Shown piece by piece: positions 1 to 10,959 of a DNA stretch of 64,000 nucleotides. The position numbers and the translations under genes are program-made. This DNA is from Scilla litardierei (lineage: Eukaryota > Streptophyta > Magnoliopsida > Asparagales > Asparagaceae). The first letter of the stretch is position 1; every line of letters begins with the position of its first letter. The stretch covers positions 17,308,214 through 17,372,213 of the forward strand of contig CM061138.1 in NCBI GenBank assembly GCA_030789695.1, read 5' to 3'. The notes beneath the pieces are model-generated. The model had not been told where the DNA came from and ran no database searches. It saw nothing but the letters and a program-made list of their open reading frames with translations.

Positions 1-1576
1 TGATTATTAAATAGGGTTTATAGTATAAAATCCATAACTAATTATATAGGTGCCAGAAAAATGTGAAACCAACTCTGAAAAATCGGAAACGATATTTCGG
101 ACCCAATGGCGCTAGTTTCGTCTCAATCCGAGGCTTAGTTTTTCCTGATTTAATTTTTAACCCTAAAAGATAAATAGGTATAAATCATTCTAAAAATCGT
201 AACTCGCTGTTTTCGCTCACAATAATACGTGAGAAAATTATATGTGAAATTAAACTTCGAGACGGTCGTTTTGACTGCTCACTCACGTAATTCCGACTTG
301 TATTGCTCCCGTAAGAAATTACGGAAGATACACGTCACTTAGGTATTTTAGGGGTTTTAAGCTATTTTTGAGTTTCTAAAAATTATAAAAAAATACAGAA
401 GCTTCTGAAAATTCTTCTCTCTTGCAGTAAAATCAAAATAATTATTTTAGGCTTATATAAAAGTTTTGAATAAATTCTGACACCGTCTATATGAGTTTTA
501 AAAATCAAAACGACCAATTAATTAGATAATATTTAGTGTGGCCGTTAACTGATACCTGCTTGTGTTTGCAGGTGACAATCCTTGTGCTCTAACTCCATCC
601 TCGTCTTGCTGCGACGAACCCAATAGTGTAAGTCACAATGGATTCTAGATTTAGAAAAGCCGATAGTGTCCTCGTACGAACCTATTAAAAACAACAACTT
701 TTGTGTGCTATGTTTGTTGGACTGGTCTTTATCCTCTAACTTGCTAGCATCTGCCTTACTTTACTTTGAGAAAGTCAACCAGTGAACCTAGATTAACTAT
801 CATCGTAACCAGGGAACTAATGACATCATGTGGCACATCTTGTGGAATGTAATGAGGAATATCTCGTAAGAAAGCATGAAATCGATACACATGACACTGG
901 GGTATGGGGTAACTCATTGTAGAGAAAGTGTGGGAGCTATGACCGGAGTCACTCTCTCTCGTCTCGCCTTGTCTCATTTCCAAAGTATGTTGTGGTTGAT
1001 GCCCAGGATTTGCTCCCCGTGGCAATGGAGATGACCCATGGTTGCATATCATACTTTCCTACATGAGTCACGTAATTCTAGTGGAGCTTGCACGATTACT
1101 TCTTTACAGTCATGCACTTTACTTTCTGCACTTGTACAGACACTACACCGTACTTTACTTTACTTCCGCTTGTCATACTTGTACAGCACTCCTTTTCTTT
1201 GTTTAGAATCGTTGTGACTTACCTTCGGTTCCACTTGTGGCACCGGCAGACGACGACCTGATCGAGGAGATTGCCCCAGAGTACGAGGAGCCTGTATACG
1301 ACCCAGAAGCTGCAGAGTTTTAGCTGTTATGTGCTTGAGTGTGTGTTGAGAGATGTATTTATTTTTCCGCATTTCCTTTCCGTATTTCCTTCATGTATTC
1401 TGGTGAGAGAGTGATGGTTGATTTTGCACCTTAATATTGACTGTAATAATGTCTGAACGCTGGTTTGAGTGTTGTTGGTACATCTCTGTGTTGTGGCTAT
1501 GCTGATTTCACTGGTGAACTGCGGAACCTACGAGTAAATCAAATAAGTAACGGGCCCCCGAGAGCGGGTCGTTACA
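1..1576 (+). repeat. 5' LTR of element D (right part only)
   Basis: This aligns base for base with 4706-6281 and ends in the same GGGTCGTTACA. The missing first 1190 bases of the LTR lie left of the window. Short open frames here, such as one of 98 codons on the minus strand at 756-1052, recur in the other LTR simply because the LTRs are copies. Confidence 0.93.
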
Positions 1577-1604
1577 AGTTTGGTGGCGCACGCAGGTCCA
1601 TGCA
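1577..1604 (+). promoter_or_regulatory. Primer-binding-site position of element D
   Basis: Directly after the 5' LTR the sequence reads agTTTGGTGGCGCACGCAGG. Very similar text follows the 5' LTRs of C (TTTGGTGGCCCATGCAGG at 24299) and E (TTTTGGCGGCCCATGCAGG at 30136), and it appears on the minus strand in A and B. The shared position suggests a primer-binding site. It is not the usual initiator-tRNA-Met site TGGTATCAGAGC, and I could not assign a tRNA. Confidence 0.5.
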
Positions 1605-2118
1605 AAATACCTCGTGAACAGTATAGTGAAACCAGGGTGTATCATATACGATACTCAACTAAGCTGACATTTCTATGGATGCAGGTCTGACACTCGAAAG
1701 ACGAACGGGAACATCTCGGAGAGCCCCAATGGAGTTGACCTATCTTGCCATAATAAAAAGTCATTAACAAAATTTTGATCGGATTAATTAGTTGTATAAA
1801 AAAAAATCTTTCTGTATCGGTGGCACTCATATGATTGATAATCTTCCTTCAATGGACCATGATACCGGTCAATGTGCTTGGCTAAAGTCTGTTGGATCAA
1901 CCTAGCTAGACTGGGCATAAGTGATCCTGGCTTAGTCACTTCCCTGACCATGTCCGCTGGACCGCAAGGACGTGAATCATGATTGTGTGACGTCATCGAT
2001 CTTCTCCACTATCAACCTTTCTTTATCTTGATGATCTTTCGTTTGACCTTCTTAGAATCTTTCTACACCATTTCTTACTAAACATTATGTACAGGTCTTT
2101 TGTGTTCAACGCTCAAGA
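1605..2118 (+). other. Untranslated leader of element D
   Basis: This runs between the primer-site position and the gag start. No open frame looks like a protein. It probably carries packaging signals, but nothing specific can be read from it. Confidence 0.5.
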
Positions 2119-3219
2119 ATGGACGGAAACACCTCAAAGACCCCCAATGGAGCCAATCAGTCTGGAGCCAACAACCCGACCGACAACGGGCCAACTCCCA
2201 CAGTGCATCAGATCTCGGATCTAGCATTGCGAGAAATGGTCGAGGCTATCAAAGGCGAATATCACCCTACGGGAGGCATCCAACAATTTCGCTCCCTCCA
2301 CCCGAAGACCTGGAACGGAGAAGATGGCCCGATGAAGGCCGATGAATGGCTAGAAAGTACTGAAGAAAACTTGAGGGCCGCCCAGATCGGGAGGCATGCC
2401 TGGGCAGATACTGCCAGGTCCCAACTAACGGATGGGGCCAGAGTCTGGTGGGGCTCTACAGAAAAGCGTCTCCAGCGACCAATCGAATGGGAGACATTCA
2501 CGGAACTTTTCCGCACCCAGTATTTCTCTCCTGAGGCCCAGATGGAACTTGAGGCGCAATTTGTTGGGTTGAAGCAAGGTTCCATGACAGTGGAACAATA
2601 CGACGCCCGGTTCACCATGCTGAGCCGCTTTGCTCCCGAGTTGGTTGCCACTCAGATAGCCCAGGCTCGACGTTTCAAGCAGGGTCTCAACATAGAGATC
2701 CGCCGGAATTTAGTCGGACGTACATTGTCTACCCACACCGAAGTTCTAGCTGCCGCTCGTGAACACGAGTTTATAGAGAGGGAAGAAAGGCGTGAGTTGG
2801 CTGCCCCTCCCCGAAGGCCGCCACCTCCTACATCTGCCGATGGATCCAGTCATCGACCTTCATCTCATCTGCATCGCCCAGTCCAGCAGACTCAGTTCAA
2901 GAGGCTAGCACCGCAACAACATCGAGAGTGCTTCTTCTGTGGTAAAACTGGGCACATCAAAGCAGAATGTCGTTCGTACCTGAACCTCTGCTTGATTTGT
3001 GGATCCAAGGATCATGGAGCAAGAGATTGCCCGGAAGATAAAAACAGATATGCTGTCAATGCCCCTGCAAGGAACGCTCCACAACGACCACCACTTCCCC
3101 CTCAACAGAAAGTGTACCAACAAGCGCAACCAGAGGCTCCACCACCGAGACGACAGGCCTACACCATGGTCGCAGGGGATGTCGAAGCCATCGACCAGGC
3201 GATTGGAGGTATGAATTAA
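2119..3219 (+). CDS. gag: Gag polyprotein of element D
   Basis: A 366-codon intact frame encodes a Ty3/gypsy-type Gag, the capsid/nucleocapsid precursor that would assemble cytoplasmic particles and bind element RNA. Residues about 80-190 carry the retrotransposon-gag capsid core with W and basic/acidic positions typical of the family, including the stretch FVGLKQGSMTVEQYDARF. Two CCHC zinc knuckles (CX2CX4HX4C) lie at residues 271-284 (CFFCGKTGHIKAEC) and 291-304 (CLICGSKDHGARDC), followed by a Pro/Gln/Arg-rich tail. The ATG was chosen because the frame opens there with an N-terminus resembling the Gag of element C. The stop falls just after a GGAG/GTATGA sequence resembling a splice donor. 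No pol follows, so replication would need proteins supplied in trans. Confidence 0.93.
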   Translation: MDGNTSKTPNGANQSGANNPTDNGPTPTVHQISDLALREMVEAIKGEYHPTGGIQQFRSLHPKTWNGEDGPMKADEWLESTEENLRAAQIGRHAWADTARSQLTDGARVWWGSTEKRLQRPIEWETFTELFRTQYFSPEAQMELEAQFVGLKQGSMTVEQYDARFTMLSRFAPELVATQIAQARRFKQGLNIEIRRNLVGRTLSTHTEVLAAAREHEFIEREERRELAAPPRRPPPPTSADGSSHRPSSHLHRPVQQTQFKRLAPQQHRECFFCGKTGHIKAECRSYLNLCLICGSKDHGARDCPEDKNRYAVNAPARNAPQRPPLPPQQKVYQQAQPEAPPPRRQAYTMVAGDVEAIDQAIGGMN

Positions 3220-3498
3220 CGCTTTGATATTATACTCGTCCATTTGCATTGATATTATATCATGGTAATCTCGGCTACTTCAGAAATGAAGACAACTATT
3301 ATGATAATACTAATGTCGACACTAGCTATAGAAGCTATGTTGATGATAGTATGTATTCTTAGACAGCATCTCTTGTTTTCTAGATGTTGTGATATCACAT
3401 TATATTTCGTATTATATTTTCTATCATTTATTTGCTTGAGCTTCTTCATAACATCAATTACTTACTTTATTAAGTTTGAAATTCCGAGGACGGAATTA
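3220..3498 (+). other. Non-coding spacer between gag and polypurine tract of D
   Basis: About 280 AT-rich bases remain where an autonomous relative carries roughly 3-4 kb of pol. No RT, RNase H or integrase motif can be read in any frame. A pyrimidine-rich stretch ending in tag at 3371-3383 looks like a splice acceptor, but its use is only a guess. Confidence 0.6.
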
Positions 3499-3515
3499 TT
3501 TTAAGGAGGGTAGAA
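3499..3515 (+). promoter_or_regulatory. Polypurine tract of element D
   Basis: The block ttaaggagggtagaa lies directly before the 3' LTR start TGTAACG. The 16 bases before it (ccgaggacggaattat) are part of a motif repeated before the 3' LTRs of A, B and E. This is the site that primes plus-strand DNA synthesis. Confidence 0.85.
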
Positions 3516-4212
3516 TGTAACGACCTGAAAATTCATCACTTCAATTTACCTATTTTTACGTATTTTAAAAATTAATTTTACTTTATGAATGGTCGTAAAG
3601 AGTTTTATAACCAAACTGATTTCAAAAATTCTGGTAAAAATATTTTGAAGTACTAGACTTATTATATTGTATTTCAGAAATTTTAGATTTCCGCAAATGC
3701 CCAAAACATTCCTGTTAAAATTCATCTCCCAAAATTACCGTTTTGATTAGATGAATTTATTTTCTATTCAAACGTCTTCAAAACGTTTTCAAACTTCTAC
3801 AGTAGCATCCTATTATCATTTAGGGCTTCCCACATTAATTTCGTAATTTTCTGATATCATTTCAATAGAGAACCCGCAAACCCGCTTTCTAAATATTTTA
3901 GCCTGAAACTAGTATCACCGTAGCTCAAATCCCAAAACGAACTTCGTATTCACGATCCTCGTAACGATACGGTCCCGTGGGTACGTTTTGGTAATTTTTC
4001 GGAGTCGTTTGCGAAAACGAGTTTGTATTCCTCCGCTTTGTTAATTACAATCGCTAATGACCTAATTAACCCTAATCTAACCCCATCTACCCATCCCTTG
4101 TGGTTAAATCTGAAATCATTCAGATCTAACCCTCCCATCTAACCCCATCTACCCCCTTCATCTACCCCCTTCATCTACCCCCACTAATTACCCCTTTGCC
4201 ATTAGCTTACCC

Positions 4213-4220
4213 TATAAATA
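4213..4220 (+). promoter_or_regulatory. Likely TATA box of element D LTR
   Basis: The sequence ccTATAAATAaaccctcccc lies in the middle of the LTR with a pyrimidine-rich start region 30-60 bases downstream, as expected for the U3/R boundary. The start site itself is inferred. Confidence 0.6.
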
Positions 4221-4319
4221 AACCCTCCCCTTTGTATTAACCCAAACCCACACACTGTCTCCCTCTCTCCTCTAATTTCTCGTTCGAAATAACTCAGGCC
4301 GTTAAAATTTTTTTGCGCT

Positions 4320-4640
4320 CCCTCCCTCTCTTCGATTCTCTCTCCCGCTCACCCTCTCTCTCACTCCCTCCGCCGCCCGCCGCCGGGAGGTGACCCCCGC
4401 TGTCGCCGACCCTCGCCCGCCGTCGCCGACCGACCCGCCTCCGCCGCCGTCCGACACCCTCGCCCACCGATCGACACCAAGGCCGCTACCACCCACCTCC
4501 GGCGCCTGCACGAGGACGCGACCGCCGCCGCCGCCGTCTCGCACCCCCGTCGTCGCCGACCGACCCCGTCTCCGCCTCCGTCCGCCTCCCTCGCCCCCAG
4601 TCACCGCCGGCGAGGCCCCCGAGCCCCGAGAACGGTGGGT
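4320..4640. repeat. GC-rich CCG-repeat block in the leader of element D LTR
   Basis: The sequence turns abruptly into imperfect CCG/CGCC repeats, against an AT-rich background. Open frames on both strands here give low-complexity Pro- or Gly/Arg-rich peptides, which I take as composition artefacts. A similar block is in the LTR of C at 22540-22770. Confidence 0.7.
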
Positions 4641-6281
4641 GCATGCGTAACTTGCCGATGGCATTTCCGTAAATACGGAAATGTTCGTATTTTAGTTTTT
4701 AAAATTGATTATTAAATAGGGTTTATAGTATAAAATCCATAACTAATTATATAGGGGCCAGAAAAATGTGAAACCAACTCTGAAAAATCGGAAACGATAT
4801 TTCGGACCCAATGGCGCTAGTTTCGTCTCAATCCGAGGCTTAGTTTTTCCTGATTTAATTTTTAACCCTAAAAGATAAATAGGTATAAATCATTCTAAAA
4901 ATCGTAACTCGTTGTTTTCGCTCACAATAATACGTGAGAAAATTATATGTGAAATTAAACTTCGAGACGGTCGTTTTGACTGCTCACTCACGTAATTCCG
5001 ACTTGTATTGCTCCCGTAAGAAATTACGGAAGATACACGTCACTTAGGTATTTTAGGGGTTTTAAGCTATTTTTGAGTTTCTAAAAATTATAAAAAAATA
5101 TAGAAGCTTCTGAAAATTCTTCTCTCTTGCAGTAAAATCAAAATAATTATTTTAGGCTTATATAAAAGTTTTGAATAAATTCCGACACCGTCTAAATGAG
5201 TTTTAAAAATCAAAACGACCAATTAATTAGATAATATTTAGTGTGGCCGTTAACTGATATCTGCTTGTGTTTGCAGGTGACAATCCTTGTGCTCTAACTC
5301 CATCCTCGTCTTGCTGCGACCAACCCAATAGTGTAAGTCACAATGGATTCTAGATTTAGAAAAGCCGATAGTGTCCTCGTACGAACCTATTAAAAACAAC
5401 AACTTTTGTGTGCTATGTTTGTTGGACTGGTCTTTATCCTCTAACTTGCTAGCATCTGCCTTACTTTACTTTAAGAAAGTCAACCAATGAACCTAGCTTA
5501 ACTATCATCGTAACCAGGGAACTAATGACATCATGTGGCACATCTTGTGGAATGTAATGAGGAATATCTCGTAAGAAAGCATGAAATCGATACACATGAC
5601 ACTGGGGTATGGGGTAACTCATTGTAGAGAAAGTGTGGGAGCTATGACCGGAGTCACTCTCTCTCGTCTCGCCTCGTCTCATTTCCAAAGTATGTTGTGG
5701 TTGATGCCCAGGATTTGCTCCCCGTGGCAATGGAGATGACCCATGGTTGCATATCATACTTTCCTACATGAGTCACGTAATTCTAGTGGAGCTTGCACGA
5801 TTACTTCTTTACAGTCATGCACTTTACTTTCTGCACTTGTACAGACACTACACCGTACTTTACTTTACTTCCGCTTGTCATACTTGTACAGTACTCCTTT
5901 TCTTTGTTTAGAATCGTTGTGACTTACCTTCGGTTCCACTTGTGGCACCGGCAGACGACGACCTGATCGATGAGATTGCCCCAGAGTACGAGGAGCCTGT
6001 ATACGACCCAGAAGCTACAGAGTTTTAGCTGTTATGTGCTTGAGTGTGTGTTGAGAGATGTATTTACTTTTCCGCATTTCCTTTCCGTATTTCCTTCATG
6101 TATTCTGGGGAGAGAGTGCTGGTTGATTTTGCACCTTAATATTGACTGTAATAATGTCTGAACGCTGGTTTGAGTGTTGTTGGTACATCTATGTGTTGTG
6201 TCTATGCTGATTTCACTGGTGAACTGCGGAACCTGCCAGTAAATCAAATAAGTAACGGGCCCCCGAGAGCGGGTCGTTACA

Positions 6282-6900
6282 GACCGACTAAAAGCAAACA
6301 GCGAAAGAAGGAATAAATCTGGGTGATGAGTTAGTTGGTCAAAGAAGGACTATTGACCGACTAGTTTGGAATCTAGTCGGTCGGTGAGTGTTCATTAACC
6401 GACTAACGGTGAACAGTAACTTGAGTGAAAATTATCAAAGGAACTAGTCGGTCTGAGAGCAAGTTCTGACGGACTAGTTTCACATCTAGTCGGTCGGTGG
6501 TTGTTCTTAGACCGACTAAGAGTAAACAGTAACTCCTGAAGAATTGATTTAATAAACTAGTCGGTTCCAGAAGAGTTCCTGACCGACTAGATTAGAATCT
6601 AGTCGGTTGGTCCTCCTTCTTGAACCAACTAAAGTGCACAAAAAGTCTCGAATCGAAGCGTGAAGTTCCGGGAAGATTCCTACGGCTTCTAAGATCAACT
6701 TATCGCTAAGATATGATCGATATGAAGCTCGTCGCGAGTGACTTACTCCAAAATCGACGAGCCACAGGAAAAGACTAGAAAGTCACAAGGAAAGGACGAA
6801 ACCACAAATCGACGAAAACGGGAAATCTCATACAAGGGGAAAACTAACCACTCATATAATATATTCTGAAAATACATATAGATGAAAACCAGTCGTTACA
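6282..6900 (-). repeat. 3' LTR of element B (start portion)
   Basis: It matches 21363-21774 joined to 26799-27004, the corresponding part of B's 5' LTR. D inserted within the palindromic array, so the rest of this LTR lies beyond D to the left. On the minus strand it begins TGTAACGACTGG. Confidence 0.88.
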
Positions 6901-6940
6901 TCCTACCCACCTTAGAATAAAGTTCGTCCTCGGACTTTCT
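6901..6940 (-). promoter_or_regulatory. Polypurine tract block of element B
   Basis: Read on the minus strand, GAGGACGAACTTTATTCT is followed by AAGGTGGGTAGGA and then the LTR start TGTAACG. The same block adjoins the 3' LTRs of A and E, and a close variant adjoins that of D. Confidence 0.85.
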
Positions 6941-9900
6941 AACTATAGCTAGTCGCTCTGGTAACTACCCTCAATCAATATCACATCAAAATTTCAACCA
7001 AGTACATTCATTTCAAGTGCTTACATATATACACTAGGTAGTCAATTACTAACACCACGGAAATAAATATATTCACGCACATAGTACACTTATACTTATT
7101 ATAGTCAATCAACTTCATACACACATTCAAATCATTCATATAGGCAAGTATATTTTATGTAACTATAAAACACTTATTACACACTATATGAAAATAACCA
7201 AGTCTCTCTTACTTATATGAAAATAATTTCACACTAGAAAATACCATCGGAATTCTACACGTATAGATAACTACTTATGGACAAGACAATAAGAATACAA
7301 TATTCCCTATATCTCCTAGTATACATCCAATACCAAACAATCAATATAGGTAATCACACCATACCATTATTAAAAAGTTTACTATATCTAATATACATTC
7401 CCCATCATTATAATTTCACAATTATAGTCATTCAAACGCACATAGGTACTACACCATATATTCACGACACGCCATACATACCATAATTGCAAATACCTAT
7501 AACCTAGCACATACTTACCCGTGCATGGTGCACACCCACGCACGCTAACATTTCATTCATATATACCACTATATACTCAGCCCACATACACACTTAGTTT
7601 TAGCTACACATATACATTCACACAACCAAGTCCTTACTAAATAATTACATCACAGACAAATATACCAATGTACATAGAGTATACCCACTCAAGCTTAAGT
7701 GAGACTCAAAATCTTAGCAGAATATTCTATATACATAATGCAGTATTCGTACATATACCAATACCACTACACTACATACACATCTACCAACATAACCATA
7801 TTCACATCATAATGTCAAACACACTTAACATTTAATCAGGTAATACCACGTAGTTCAATTACTATATATATATATATACCATAAAAATATTACAGACATC
7901 AGCACACTTGTAATTACAATAGCCTCTCTAATACATACAGTCATCGTATATTCACACACATACGACTACATACACACCAAGAAATTAAATACACTATGAC
8001 GACATAACAACTTATGCTAAGGGCCCACCAAACTATATTAAGGTTGACACAGGCGACATCAAGCTCTATTGGCTAGACAAAAGGAAGAACCCGAAAGCAA
8101 GAGCGTAACGAATAAGAAGATCGAAAAGCATGAGTTCAGCTAGAACGATGATAAGAAGACAGCTTGGTTAGGTGAATCAAGGGAAAATTGTGAATGTTTA
8201 GGCGGGAAAAGAAATATGTAATGAGGATCCATTAGGATATGGGAAAGTAGTGTAAATCATATACTAAAATTCGAATAGTTTGAAAACTGCTGTACTTCAA
8301 AAGTTTGAGTCCTCGTCTGTATAAAAATATTTGGAGGTCGATAAAACAAGTTGTTCGAACAAATTTGAGTCGAATATACATAATAAGGGTAAATGGTTAT
8401 TTGGCTTATATAAAATTATCGTGAGTAAAAGTAAATCATTTACACGAACTTTAAGGACATAGGTTAGAAAATGTTATGCGGCAGTAGTTTAAGAATTTTG
8501 GAAAAGCTTCGAGATTTAAGGAATGAAATCAGATCAGACATAGTGTGGAGAATTTAAGCGCATGTTAAATGTTTTCCAAATCTTAAAACTGGAGAGAAAT
8601 TTCAAATAAACCTTATCGAAAATACTTTCAGAGAAATCCGAATTCGTTAACAGAAACTGATTTATACAAAGATCTTAACATACGAGCACAACGAGCCTAG
8701 TAAAAAGTAAGTGAAGTTATATTTTAGAAATCATTTTTAAAAGTGTGTATGGTGAATGGAAGAAAATAATATCTTAGTAGTATGGAAAAGCGGGAAAGGA
8801 TATATAAAATCATCAAGTTGGTATTAAAACTTTAAAACCGATTTAAGACGGGTCTAGGTCCGGAAATGGTTACGAAATAATAATTTTTACGAAATCTGAA
8901 ATAGGGAAAACGTTGGGCGTAAAATCGACTTGCTGAAAGCCGAAATCCCATATGAAAAGTATATTAAAAGTAGGCACGATGTTTTATCGAATAAGTTTTA
9001 ATGGCACAAGTACGAAAGAAATTATAAATCGAGTTAGGAGAAACAGAAGTACGGTTTAGAATAAAATTGGTACATGAAAAGGGACAAGACATTTATATCG
9101 GTACGAAAAGGATAGGCTGGAAAATATTATAAACTAGTAATCAAAACTCGACAAAAGTTTCGATATTTAGAAAAATAAATAAATCTTAAGTTGGCAAAAG
9201 GGTATGAAGTCTAATATACTTATATTAAAAGTTTTTGAACAGATGTAAACTTAGCGAGAGAGGAAAAATCGAAAATACCTTTAGGGGAAACAAGGATTTG
9301 CCAAAAGAACGGGTTGGTATAAAGACTTTTGAAGTACGGTACGACAAACTTATAATTAGAATATATTCATAAGATATTTGGAATTCTATTTATCTTGAAG
9401 AAGTATTTTAAAGCACGTACGGTAAACAGCTAAAATGAATTTCGCAATTTAGAAAAAGTGGTATATCGAATTATCGAAATAGTAGTAAAGTTTTAAGATC
9501 GAGAAGCGAAGATATAGGTTAGAAATTGGTTACAAGATAGTAATTTAAAATTACGGCCAAATAGTTTTTCAAAATCTAAGAATAACTTTTAGCTCAATCG
9601 GGAGTAAGGGAAATATACAAAAGAAGTTTAAAACAAAATTTAAGTTGAGTGAAATCTTTAAATAAGGAAAGAATTCAAAAATGAATTTGGAAGAATCAAG
9701 ATTTGTAACGGAAAAGATTTGAAAGGTCAACGATAATCGTAATGAGGTGATCATGTGAATCGAGAGCAAGGAATGTGGTTGTGCGATGAATGCACCTAAA
9801 TTACGATTCAAGAAACTACGATGAAAATCTACGGTCAGTAACACCGAAGTGTAGTGACCAGGAAAGATTGAATCAGAGGGTTCTAATCATCGGTTGACTA

Positions 9901-10359
9901 AAGGCCAAGGGAAACTAATCACCAAGGCTTCTTAATGGCTAGAGTATATTAGAGGCCTCAGGGAAAGTTCTAAGAGAATCGAGGTCATGTTCCGTTGGGC
10001 CCGAAATCAATGAACCCAAGCGAACGGTTAAAGAAATCCTGAGAGTCTATCATGGTCGGAGCTAGACAGGAACCACTAAGGTAACTCTTAAGACGATTAT
10101 AACAATCACTAGTATGGAGTCTAGCTAACAATCGGGGACCTCTAACTAGCAAACACAGACGTCTAACTAAGTCTTACTATAGTCCTGATCTAATGGATTT
10201 CCTACTAAGCTGAAACAGATGCTCTAACACGTCTACCAGCCACCTAAGGCATAGGAACGCTAAAACCTAGACTCCGGGCTTATAATTTGGATGTTCTAAT
10301 TTATTTAATGGACATTCTATAATTATTATCGTTGTTCCGATAGTTCGCATTTGCAAATG
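6941..10359 (-). other. Non-coding internal region of element B
   Basis: About 3.4 kb contain no frame resembling gag or pol on either strand. The left half is rich in A and C on the plus strand, with many short ACATA-type repeats; the right half is purine-rich. Much of it is homologous to the inside of element A; for example, gggcccaccaaactatatta occurs near 8020 and an almost identical text near 14945. Conservation of a non-coding interior fits a passenger element, not a decayed gene. Confidence 0.75.
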
Positions 10360-10384
10360 GACCTGCATGGGCCACCACTAAAAC
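10360..10384 (-). promoter_or_regulatory. Primer-binding-site position of element B
   Basis: On the minus strand the 5' LTR is followed by GGTTTTAGTGGTGGCCCATG and then CAGG. This is the same motif found after the 5' LTRs of A, C, D and E. The primer tRNA is not identified. Confidence 0.5.
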
Positions 10385-10959
10385 CTATCACGCCCCGCTT
10401 CCCAAAAATTATGGAGTCGAGACGTGAGTAGGTCCGCTCAGACTTGAAGCTGTGAAGCCCCAAGTCTGATAAGCGTCAAAAAGAACTTCAAATGGCAAGT
10501 CCTTGCAAATGCGATACGAGACAACAATAACGATAAGGAAATGAGACAAAGAACAATTTATTCAATCTCTGAATGTCCATGAAATAAATTACAATATCAC
10601 AGAAAAGCCACCAAGCTCAAAAGGAAAAGTCTAAGGCCCAAACATGGCCAACGAGGTGCAACATATAAACAAGGGTGCCACGCACCGCCAACTAACAGCA
10701 AACCTAAAAAAGGAAAGGGAACACAAGCAGTCACTAAGACTGGTCACCAATGACCAGCAACTCCTTCACGGTAAACATGGGCTCAGCGTCAGCAACACTA
10801 CATTCTCTGCCATGATCTTTAGCTCGGGATTTAACATGTGTCACCCAAAAGAGCAAGGGGCACATGTCAGCAAGTCTAAAAAGACTTGAGCAAGGAAACT
10901 GACAAGAAGGCAAACTAACAACCTAGCAGTTAAAGTATGATGCATGGCATGGCAAGTAT
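10385..10959 (-). repeat. 5' LTR of element B, fragment 1 of 3
   Basis: It begins tatcacgccccgcttcccaa, one base from the tgtcacgcc start of A's LTRs, and runs to the TSD agtat (10955-10959) where A inserted. The LTR continues at 19973. Confidence 0.85.

Larger units (their letters stand above)
1..6281 (+). mobile_element. Element D: gag-only Ty3/gypsy LTR retrotransposon (TR-GAG type), left end outside window
   Basis: The first 1576 bases recur at 4706-6281 with no net length change and about 20 mismatches by eye, so these are two LTRs of one young element. The complete 3' LTR starts TGTAACGACC and ends GGTCGTTACA, a near-perfect inverted terminal repeat. Between the LTRs are only about 1.9 kb, holding one gag ORF and no protease, RT, RNase H or integrase. 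That matches the TR-GAG class of non-autonomous plant retrotransposons. The right flank starts gaccg inside the palindromic array of B's LTR. The left TSD cannot be checked because it is outside the window. Confidence 0.9.
3516..6281 (+). repeat. 3' LTR of element D (complete, 2766 bp)
   Basis: It begins TGTAACGACC and ends GGTCGTTACA. The U3 part is AT-rich. A TATA box is at 4213-4220, followed by a cytosine- and CCG-rich stretch to about 4640 that would lie in the transcribed leader. From 4706 it matches the partial 5' LTR. Confidence 0.93.

Noticed and set aside
756..1052. 98-codon minus-strand frame, repeated at 5461-5757
   Set aside because: It lies in both LTRs of D and is duplicated only because LTRs are copies. 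No family features and antisense to the LTR.
4302..4664. Gly/Arg-rich and Pro-rich frames on both strands
   Set aside because: Composition artefacts of the CCG-rich LTR block.
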